Shown here: positions 1 to 6,110 of the stretch, one piece after another | Layout: every line of letters begins with the position of its first letter | How positions within the stretch are numbered: the first letter of the stretch is position 1 | NCBI GenBank assembly: GCA_003222935.1 | Contig: QHXL01000149.1 | Location: 1-11,260 of the forward strand | DNA: 11,260 nucleotides | Origin: Acidobacteriota bacterium | GTDB lineage: Bacteria > Acidobacteriota > Blastocatellia > Pyrinomonadales > Pyrinomonadaceae | Direction: 5' to 3' | Notes under the pieces: model-generated | Seen by the model: the letters and a program-made list of their open reading frames with translations, nothing else | Told to the model about the DNA's origin: nothing | The model's database searches: none | Program-made: the position numbers and the translations under genes

Positions 1-158
1 GACTCGTTGGTTGGTTTTGCGTCTATTTCTACGCGGGCATACTCAACGGCACCTTGTTTGGAGTACCGCCGCCTTTAATGTTCGCCGGACTCGTCTGGGG
101 TTTGGTTGAATACGTTATCGGTGCCATCGCCGGCGCCTGGCTTTACAGAGAGGGTTAA
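1..158 (+). CDS. C-terminal end of a membrane protein (partial)
   Basis: The frame starting at base 3 is open from the window edge to the TAA at 156-158 and gives 51 residues ending WLYREG. It is rich in Gly, Ala, Val, Phe, Trp and Tyr. It can form two short membrane segments, one around CVYFYAGILNGTLFG and one around LVWGLVEYVIGAIAGAW, so an integral membrane protein is likely. I do not recognise the family from this fragment. The stop is only eight bases before the hutI start, so the two genes may be co-transcribed and translationally coupled. Confidence 0.6.
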   Translation, partial: LVGWFCVYFYAGILNGTLFGVPPPLMFAGLVWGLVEYVIGAIAGAWLYREG

Positions 159-166
159 TCGAAGTC

Positions 167-1370
167 TTGTCGGCATCGATTGCAATTATTAATTGTTCCC
201 AGGTCGTTACGCTTGCAAGACCCGCGCGCCCGCGAACTGGACCGGAAATGAGCGAACTTTCAATCATCGAGCAGGGCGGAATGTTTGTCCGCGATTCGAT
301 AATTGAGAAGGTGGGAACAACGAAGGAGATTGAATCTTTAATCGAGAGAGACTGTGTCGTCGTGGACGCCGGTGGTCGCGTCTTGATGCCAGGATTTGTA
401 GATGCGCATACGCATCCGGTGTTTGCTGGAACGCGAGTCGATGAGTTTGAAGAACGAGCGCTCGGTGTTACCTACCAGGAAATTGCCGCACGTGGTGGTG
501 GTATTCAATCGACGGTAAATAAAACCCGAGCCGCCAGCCTCTTTAAAAGGTGGCACGACCACCATTGAAGCGAAGTCGGGCTACGGATTGTCGCTCGAAG
601 ACGAACTCAAGATCCTCAGAACGATTAAGCGACTCGAGAACGACACAGCGCTTCGTTATGTGCCGACCTTTCTTGGCGCTCACAGTATTCCGCCCGAGTA
701 CAAGAGCCGGCGTGATGACTATATTGCCTTGCTTATCGATGAAATGTTGCCCGCGGTCGCGCGCGAAAAGTTAGCTGAGTATTGCGACGTCTTTTGCGAA
801 GAGAAGGTTTTCACCAACGACGAGTCGCGGAAGATTCTGTCTGCTGCGCGGTGCAACGGACTGGGTCTGCGAATGCACGCCGACCAGTTGTCACTTTCAG
901 GAGGCGCCAAGCTCGCGGCGGAATTAGGAACCGTAACGGCCGACCACCTCGAGCACACTGATGCTGAAGGAATCACTGCATTGAAGTCTGCAAATGTACA
1001 ACCGATCCTTCTGCCCGGTTCCGTCTACGCACTTGGTTCAACTCGTTATCCCGAGGCCCGGTCGATGATCGATGCGGGTCTCGCCGTAATACTCGCAACC
1101 GACTTCAATCCAGGATCATCACCAACGCCTTCGATGTCCATGGTGTTATCACTTGCCGTCACGCATATGAAAATGATTCCAGCCGAAGCAGTCACAGCGG
1201 CGACGATAAACGCAGCTTACAGTTTGAATCGGGGAGCTCAAATCGGATCACTCGAACCAGGAAAGATCGGCGACTTTGTGATTCACGACTGCGACGACTA
1301 TCGAGAGATCGCCTACTTCTTTGGAATTCAACACGCCTATAAAGTTTTTGCTTCAGGCAGAGAACTCTGA
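167..1370 (+). pseudogene. hutI: Imidazolonepropionase gene (histidine degradation), broken by deletion and frameshift
   Basis: HutI is a metal-dependent amidohydrolase that opens 4-imidazolone-5-propanoate to N-formimino-L-glutamate in cytosolic histidine breakdown. The N-terminal part (TTG at 167) carries PGFVDAHTHPVFAGTR with the metal-binding His-X-His at residues 81 and 83, and [15 protein letters not shown]. The rest is in another frame, readable from about 543: [15 protein letters not shown], then PTFLGAH, MHADQLS, DHLEHTD and [14 protein letters not shown], ending at 1370. The first frame runs off into about nine unrelated residues and stops at 568. Family proteins have roughly 15 more residues between the Ser of RAAS (536-538) and the Leu at 543, so some 40 bases, not a multiple of three, seem to be missing there. 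Both halves are otherwise well conserved, so this is either a very recent mutation or an assembly error. As written, no full-length enzyme can be made. Confidence 0.9.
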
Positions 1371-1374
1371 TCTT

Positions 1375-1472
1375 AAATGTCCGATAAGCGTCTGTCTTGT
1401 CGTGAGTAAAGGTAGAAGTCCCTCAGAGCCTTTAGCGAGAGTCACGACAAGACAGACGCATATCGGACATTT
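1375..1472. repeat. 98-base palindromic element with 31-base arms
   Basis: The arms at 1375-1405 and 1442-1472 are reverse complements over 31 bases with a single mismatch (1387 against 1460). The 36-base centre holds a second nested pair, TAAAGG at 1407-1412 with CCTTTA at 1429-1434. The whole unit could fold as one long hairpin in RNA or as a cruciform. It begins four bases after the hutI stop and lies before the promoter at 1502. It resembles a miniature inverted-repeat or REP-type dispersed element and could stop hutI transcription, although only a weak T-rich stretch follows. No second copy is in the window, so mobility is unproven. Confidence 0.85.
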
Positions 1473-1501
1473 GATATTTGAGACCACTTTAAAAAAATAC
1501 G

Positions 1502-1530
1502 TTGACGACTTCTTATTCGTATTTTATGAT
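1502..1530 (+). promoter_or_regulatory. Near-consensus sigma-70 promoter for the leader RNA
   Basis: A -35 box TTGACG (1502-1507, five of six bases) and a -10 box TATGAT (1525-1530, five of six) are separated by exactly 17 bases. Transcription would start near 1537, nine bases before the very strong ribosome binding site of the tiny ORF. It is among the best promoter matches in the window. Confidence 0.75.
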
Positions 1531-1567
1531 CCGCGTAGACACTGGAAAGGAGGTGATTCTAAAATTT

Positions 1568-1603
1568 ATGAGTTCTAATCACAGTGAGGTGGCTGCGGCC
1601 TAA
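1568..1603 (+). CDS. Tiny ORF MSSNHSEVAAA, candidate leader peptide
   Basis: ATG at 1568 opens eleven codons (M S S N H S E V A A A) and stops with TAA at 1601-1603. The case for translation is its ribosome binding site: AAAGGAGGTGAT at 1546-1557, ten bases before the ATG, is complementary to the 3' end of bacterial 16S rRNA over at least 12 bases, and the gene starts visible here have weaker ones. The peptide has no signal sequence and no run of one rare amino acid, as classic amino-acid attenuators have, although it ends in three alanines. The stop codon lies inside a hairpin (1586-1607). No homologue is known to me, and the role as a leader is inference. Confidence 0.5.
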   Translation: MSSNHSEVAAA

Positions 1604-1713
1604 CCTCTGAACCAGAACTAACTCGTTAGGATTACGGTTCAGACTTTACTGCAAAGTGCTCCTCCTTTCTGGAAGACACACAGTCAGCTCAGGCCAATCC
1701 GAACAGTTCACCG

Positions 1714-1747
1714 AAAGCCGTCCACGAGCAATCGTGGACGGCTTTTT
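1714..1747 (+). terminator. Intrinsic terminator with GCAA tetraloop
   Basis: GCCGTCCACGA (1717-1727) and TCGTGGACGGC (1732-1742) form a perfect 11-pair stem closed by a GCAA (GNRA) loop. Three further A-T pairs extend its base, and five T residues follow (1743-1747). This is a textbook rho-independent terminator. It ends 42 bases before the ATG of the synthase gene, so it either closes the leader RNA or acts as an attenuator controlling read-through. Confidence 0.92.
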
Positions 1748-1789
1748 CACTAATTGGCCAACGCTGAAACGATCGTAGACATCTACTCA

Positions 1790-4700
1790 ATGATCGGAGC
1801 ACTGTTGGATTCTTCTCCTTCTCCCGTCTTTCACGATCCCGAAGGCCGTCGCTGGCGACATGTTCGTCGCACATGGCTCTTCCTCTCGATAGGCATCACC
1901 GCACTGGCGGCCATTTTTATTGCCAGCGTTCTCGCCAACCCGGCGCTCCCAACTTTCAACCTACGACAATTGAAAAGTCTGCCGCGCTCGGTTGAGTTAA
2001 AGCCCAAAGCCCCGGACATTCCCGCAAACCCTAGTGAAACAAAGGCCAGGAAGGCCCAGGCCGAGCTCCAACGAGCCCTGGCAAGCGTGAAGAACGTACC
2101 TGGTAAACGACGCACACACGTTCCGATCGTGCCACCGCCACTAACTTTACCGACGCCCTCAATTCCCACTTCTCGTCCATTGTCAGTTGGTTTTTTTATC
2201 AACTTGGATCATCTTGACTGGGTGATTCCCGAGTGGATACGCCTTCAGGACCAATCCCCTTCCAATTCAGTTCCAATTACCACTGATATTCATGCGCCCG
2301 CGCTCAACTGGATTCGACAAACTCGTCCACAGGTCCGCATCCTTCCCATGGTGCAGAACGTCCTCAATGAAAAGTTCGATGGCGCCTTAATTTCACGAGC
2401 GGTAGCAGATGAGGCACACCGTCAACAATTGATCAATTCGCTGCTGGCTTTTGTTCAACTTAATAAGTTTGACGGTGTGTGCGTCGACTTCGAGGAGCCT
2501 CCCGCAACTTCACAGGCAAACTTGTTAACGTTCATGCAAGAGTTGCATTCGGTTTTTGGTTCCAGGGGATTGCTGGTGACCCAGTCGGTCCCGTTTGATG
2601 ATCCAGATTGGGACTACAAAAGTTATGCGGCCGCCTCCGATTATCAAATCCTTATGGCCTACGACCAGCATTGGGCCAGTAGCGACGCAGGACCAATCGC
2701 GGCACAAGCATGGTTCGAACAGACATTGGTCAAGCGAATGTCTGATCATGATCCGGCGAAGACCATCATTGCACTGGGAAACTACGGCTACGACTGGAGC
2801 GATGCGGATAAAAGCGCAACTGAGGTGACTTTTCAGGAAGCCGTAACTGCGGCGATAGACTCAGAAACGTCAGCGACCTTTGATCCTTCCAGTAGAAATC
2901 CGTACTACGAATACGACGAAGAGGATCAATCACATCACCGGGTTTGGTTTCTGGACGCAGTTACCGCCTACAACGAAATGCGTGCTGCCAGTGGTTATAA
3001 GCCGGCGGGATTTGCGGTTTGGAGGTTAGGTTCTGAAGATCCTTCTATTTGGTCGATACTCGGCACTGCGCAAAACAATTCACCAGACCTGCTGCGTCAA
3101 ATCAACTATGGATACGTCGTGGACTTTCAGGGTAACGGCGAGCTCCTCGAGGTGATGTCGCGCCCACAGCCTGGCGTGCGGACCGTGGAGGTCGATTCCG
3201 AAAGCGGCTTTATCAAGTCGGAAAAGATAATCTCGCCGCCCTCTTCTTACGTAATACAGCGAACAGGCGACCAGCCGGGTTTACTGGCGCTGACTTTCGA
3301 CGATGGGCCAGATCCAAGTTGGACTCCTCAAATTCTTGAAATACTAAAACGAGAGAATGTGCCTGCGACTTTCTTTATCATCGGTAAGAACGGCCAGGCG
3401 TACCCGGATCTTGTGCGACGGATCGTCAACGACGGCCACGAGCTCGGTAACCACACGTTTACCCATCCAAACCTCGGTGAAATGCCGTTGACGATCACGG
3501 AACTCGAGTTGAATGCTACCCAGCGTTTGATCGAGTCACTCGTGGGTCGTTCGACTGTTCTCTTTCGTCCTCCGTATTTTGGTGATGCTGAAGCAGACAA
3601 ACCGCAGGAAGTTGAGCCTGCAATCCTGGCGCAAAAGTTGGGATACGTCATGGTTGGTGTCCGCATCGATCCGAACGATTGGCAACTCCCTGTCACCGCA
3701 GATCAAATAGTAAGCAGAACAGTTGAACGGGCAATGGACTCGAATCCGGAAACGCGCGGAGAGATCATCCTGCTTCATGACTCGGGCGGTGGTCGTTCGG
3801 CTACAGTGGAAGCGTTGCCGCAGATGATTCATGAATTAAAAGCACGTGGTTTTAAGTTCGTTGCGGTTTCGGACCTGGCCGGCTTATCGAGAGACCAGGT
3901 GATGCCCGAGATACCCGCCAACCAACGCGTCTACACTCGTGCTGATGCGGTGGCTTTCTTTTTTTTATCTACCGGTGGTTGGGTATTGCAATGGGTCTTC
4001 CTGATTGGCATTCTGCTCGGATTGGGAAGACTGTTTTTTATTGGCTCGCTCGCTTTAGCGCAGTGGAGTCGTTCACGTCGACGACAACGAATGGAGTCCG
4101 GCGCAAGCTACTCACCCTTTGTTTCCGTAATCGTCCCCGCCTTTGACGAAGAGTTGGTTGTTTGCAACACAATTCTGAGTCTGCTTGCATCGGATTATTC
4201 AAACTACGAAATCATTGTGGTTGACGACGGCTCGCAGGACAGCACTAGCCAGATTGTTGCGGAGACTTTTGGTGAGAACGATCGCGTTCGACTTTTTACC
4301 GTCGCTAATGCTGGAAAAGCCGCAGCTCTGAACACTGGACTGGTACAAGCGCGGGGAGAAATTATCGTCGCCCTCGATGCCGACACACTCTTCGCTCCCC
4401 AAACCATCGGAGCGTTGGCACATCGCTTTTACGACCCTGATATAGGAGCCATTGCTGGGAACGCCAAAGTCGGTAATCGCACCAACCTCATCACTCGCTG
4501 GCAGGCGCTCGAGTACATCACTTCACAAAACATGGACCGTCGCGCGTTCGCTAGTTTGAACTGCATCACAGTTGTTCCGGGTGCGGTCGGTGCCTGGCGA
4601 AAAGATTTACTGGGAAAGGCAGGCGGCTTTCCGGCTGATACCCTGGCTGAAGACCAGGACCTGACGCTTAAAATTCGTCGACTCGGTTACAAGATTGGTT

Positions 4701-5230
4701 ACGAAGAAACGGCGATCGCCTGGACTGAGGCTCCAGACAAAATTAGATCACTCGCGAAGCAAAGGTTTCGTTGGGCCTACGGAACATTGCAGTGTATGTG
4801 GAAACATCGCGACGCGTTGTTCCGATGGCAGTATGGAACGCTTGGCTTCATCGCAATGCCAAACGTGTGGGTTTTTCAGATCCTGATAGCACTCATCTCT
4901 CCGGTCATGGATCTGATGTTGGTGTACGTGCTCGTAGCAGCAGCTGTGGATCGTCTGCAACATCCTTCCGGGTATTCGTCAACAAATATTCAGCAAGTGC
5001 TTTTCTATTACGCGCTGTTTCTCGCCATCGATTGGTTGTCAGCAGGCTTTGCATTTCTGTTGGAGAAAAAAGAACGCTGGCGCCTGCTCTGGTGGTTGTT
5101 TTTACAACGGTTCTGCTACCGACAAGTGATGTACTACGTGATGATTAAGTCAGTAGCCATAGCGATTCGCGGCCCCGTAGTTGGCTGGGGCAAACTGGAG
5201 CGCAAGGCCACCGCCGAAGCCCGTCCTTAA
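1790..5230 (+). CDS. Trifunctional membrane protein: GH18-like domain, NodB polysaccharide deacetylase, GT2 synthase
   Basis: Numbered from ATG 1790 the protein has 1146 residues. An N-terminal membrane anchor (~29-48) and a Pro-rich stretch are followed by a GH18-like domain (~131-424, with DGVCVDFE at 228-235). Next is a NodB/CE4 deacetylase (~495-690) with TFDDGPD (502-508), the metal site HTFTH (555-559), RPPY (593-596) and LLHD (His663). Membrane segments follow at ~720-763, then a processive GT2 domain (~777-1010) with DDGS (812), DAD (863), ED (954) and QRFRW (991-995), then several C-terminal membrane segments. The GT2 part should polymerise a beta-linked, probably N-acetylhexosamine polysaccharide in the cytoplasm and export it, while the other two domains would deacetylate or trim it outside. 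The domain set recalls PgaB plus PgaC of poly-N-acetylglucosamine synthesis fused in one chain; substrate is inference. An in-frame TTG at 1754 would add 12 residues. Neither start has a clear ribosome binding site, and I prefer the ATG. Confidence 0.92.
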   Translation: MIGALLDSSPSPVFHDPEGRRWRHVRRTWLFLSIGITALAAIFIASVLANPALPTFNLRQLKSLPRSVELKPKAPDIPANPSETKARKAQAELQRALASVKNVPGKRRTHVPIVPPPLTLPTPSIPTSRPLSVGFFINLDHLDWVIPEWIRLQDQSPSNSVPITTDIHAPALNWIRQTRPQVRILPMVQNVLNEKFDGALISRAVADEAHRQQLINSLLAFVQLNKFDGVCVDFEEPPATSQANLLTFMQELHSVFGSRGLLVTQSVPFDDPDWDYKSYAAASDYQILMAYDQHWASSDAGPIAAQAWFEQTLVKRMSDHDPAKTIIALGNYGYDWSDADKSATEVTFQEAVTAAIDSETSATFDPSSRNPYYEYDEEDQSHHRVWFLDAVTAYNEMRAASGYKPAGFAVWRLGSEDPSIWSILGTAQNNSPDLLRQINYGYVVDFQGNGELLEVMSRPQPGVRTVEVDSESGFIKSEKIISPPSSYVIQRTGDQPGLLALTFDDGPDPSWTPQILEILKRENVPATFFIIGKNGQAYPDLVRRIVNDGHELGNHTFTHPNLGEMPLTITELELNATQRLIESLVGRSTVLFRPPYFGDAEADKPQEVEPAILAQKLGYVMVGVRIDPNDWQLPVTADQIVSRTVERAMDSNPETRGEIILLHDSGGGRSATVEALPQMIHELKARGFKFVAVSDLAGLSRDQVMPEIPANQRVYTRADAVAFFFLSTGGWVLQWVFLIGILLGLGRLFFIGSLALAQWSRSRRRQRMESGASYSPFVSVIVPAFDEELVVCNTILSLLASDYSNYEIIVVDDGSQDSTSQIVAETFGENDRVRLFTVANAGKAAALNTGLVQARGEIIVALDADTLFAPQTIGALAHRFYDPDIGAIAGNAKVGNRTNLITRWQALEYITSQNMDRRAFASLNCITVVPGAVGAWRKDLLGKAGGFPADTLAEDQDLTLKIRRLGYKIGYEETAIAWTEAPDKIRSLAKQRFRWAYGTLQCMWKHRDALFRWQYGTLGFIAMPNVWVFQILIALISPVMDLMLVYVLVAAAVDRLQHPSGYSSTNIQQVLFYYALFLAIDWLSAGFAFLLEKKERWRLLWWLFLQRFCYRQVMYYVMIKSVAIAIRGPVVGWGKLERKATAEARP

Positions 5231-5232
5231 AT

Positions 5233-5358
5233 TTTAGTGGCGTGATCGAACTTAAGTAGTTGGTCCTGCTGGGACCGCAGGCGTCGCCGCCTGCCCCTTT
5301 TAGCCTCTCTATTTGTGGTGGCTAGCGCAGCAGGCGGGGACGCCTGCGGTCCCGGCAG
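5233..5358. repeat. Dispersed GC-rich palindromic element, copy 1
   Basis: The arms at 5266-5294 and 5330-5358 are reverse complements over 29 bases with two mismatches (one a G-T wobble) around the core GGGACCGCAGGCG. A nested pair TAGCC (5301-5305)/GGCTA (5320-5324) lies in the loop. A flank TTTAGTGGCG plus nine bases (5233-5251) also occurs in copy 2. Here 14 extra bases (5252-5265) separate flank and arm. The element fills the gap between two convergent genes, where its hairpin could end transcription from both sides. Confidence 0.88.
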
Positions 5359-5372
5359 CAGAGCGCTCTTAA

Positions 5373-6050
5373 TTAAGGAATTGGAGTTGGGGATGGTTTG
5401 GGAGCTTGTTCTGACGGTGGAATGCTCGCAGGGTTTGGTGAATCCGGCGACGAGTGTAAATGGATTGCTTTCCACGCCGTTCCAATACGTTTGAAAATTA
5501 GTGTCATCCGACCCGAAGCCGTCTCGGGATTGCCCTTGTAAGTTTGCGACTGCGTCCATTGGCAGGTCACCGCAGCGGCATCCCGGCCAAGCATCGTAAG
5601 CGCCACGTCGCGCACATCGAGTTTGACGTCCTTAATTTCGGGGTAGGAACTCTTACGATTCTCGCGCATCTGCTCCCAACCCTTGGTTACTGTTCCGTTG
5701 AAATTAAACAGCGCCAGGCGCGGTGAGTTCCAATACGCAGCCGAAACAATATTGACGTCTGCTTTACGAATGCCATCAAGCAAGCTATTAAAAGCCGCTA
5801 GTACACCGTCGCCACCTGGTGCTGGTGGTGAACTTTCGACCGGTTTCTTCGGAGCAGTCTTGGGTGCAGCAGCGGCTGGAGCAGCAGTCTTCTCGGCGCT
5901 CTTCGCCGGTGGGGCAGGAGGCTTTGTTTGTTGATTTGTGTTAGTCGTGCGCGGTCGTGGAGTTGTACTCGATGAATTTGTGTTCTGGGCCAGCAAAGAT
6001 TGAAATGAAAGCAGCCCAAGAAAACTAACAAGAATGACTCTCGTTAACAT
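5373..6050 (-). CDS. Secreted protein with NTF2/SnoaL-like (DUF4440-type) domain
   Basis: This 225-residue protein starts with a typical signal peptide (MLTRVILVSFLGLLSFQSLLAQ, cleavage probably after Ala21). A low-complexity Thr/Pro/Ala/Lys linker (~22-80) follows, then a compact domain (~82-202) with the features of NTF2-like SnoaL/DUF4440 proteins: FNSLLDGIRKADVNIVSAAYW, a FNFNGTVTKGWEQMRENR segment, and the strands AAVTCQWTQSQ, GRMTLIFKRIGTAWKAIHLHSS. A Pro-rich tail ends it. Such domains form cone-shaped barrels with varied ligands, so no reaction can be named. The start is supported by GGGAGGA (6059-6065) eight bases upstream. It lies 60 bases downstream of gltX on the same strand and may be co-transcribed with it. 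Export to the periplasm or beyond is likely. Confidence 0.85.
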   Translation of the reverse strand: MLTRVILVSFLGLLSFQSLLAQNTNSSSTTPRPRTTNTNQQTKPPAPPAKSAEKTAAPAAAAPKTAPKKPVESSPPAPGGDGVLAAFNSLLDGIRKADVNIVSAAYWNSPRLALFNFNGTVTKGWEQMRENRKSSYPEIKDVKLDVRDVALTMLGRDAAAVTCQWTQSQTYKGNPETASGRMTLIFKRIGTAWKAIHLHSSPDSPNPASIPPSEQAPKPSPTPIP

Positions 6051-6110
6051 TATTAAAGTCCTCCCAAATATCCGATAGTGGAATTGTGAGTCGGGGGTAA
6101 CTAATACTCT

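Larger units (their letters stand above)
1537..1747 (+). ncRNA. Structured leader or stand-alone small RNA containing an 11-codon ORF
   Basis: Between the promoter at 1502-1530 and the intrinsic terminator at 1714-1747 lies a self-contained unit of about 210 bases. It has an 11-codon ORF (1568-1603). A hairpin GAGGT-GGC/GCC-ACCTC at 1586-1607 covers the end and stop codon of that ORF. A second hairpin has an eight-pair stem (TCTGAACC 1606-1613 with GGTTCAGA 1636-1643) and a nested four-pair stem with loop CTCG (1618-1629); it overlaps the first by two bases. CCTCCTTTC at 1661-1669 is fully complementary to GAAAGGAGG (1545-1553), the ORF's own ribosome binding site. I do not recognise a known riboswitch or RNA family. 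It may be the attenuating 5' leader of the polysaccharide synthase gene, or an independent small RNA or peptide gene. The elements are seen directly; the transcript itself is inferred. Confidence 0.6.

Noticed and set aside
1321..1578. 85-codon plus-strand ORF running from the end of hutI through the palindrome and promoter
   Set aside because: It crosses both arms of the inverted repeat, the promoter and the strong ribosome binding site, starts inside hutI in another frame, and its translation resembles no protein I know.
1537..1747. Known riboswitch or amino-acid attenuator
   Set aside because: I could not match it to a riboswitch core I know, and the tiny ORF lacks a run of regulatory codons such as Trp, His or Leu.
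4771..5148. 125-codon plus-strand ORF inside the synthase gene
   Set aside because: It is a shadow frame over the well-conserved QRFRW and C-terminal membrane region, with no ribosome binding site or recognisable domain.
5683..5934. 83-codon plus-strand ORF rich in Gly and Ala
   Set aside because: It is antisense to the Ala/Pro-rich linker of the secreted NTF2-like protein; low-complexity codons on one strand create it on the other.
6066..6078. AAATATCCGATA upstream of the NTF2-like gene as a remnant of the 1375-1472 palindrome arm (AAATGTCCGATA)
   Set aside because: Only 11 of 12 bases match, with no continuation of similarity on either side; chance is sufficient.
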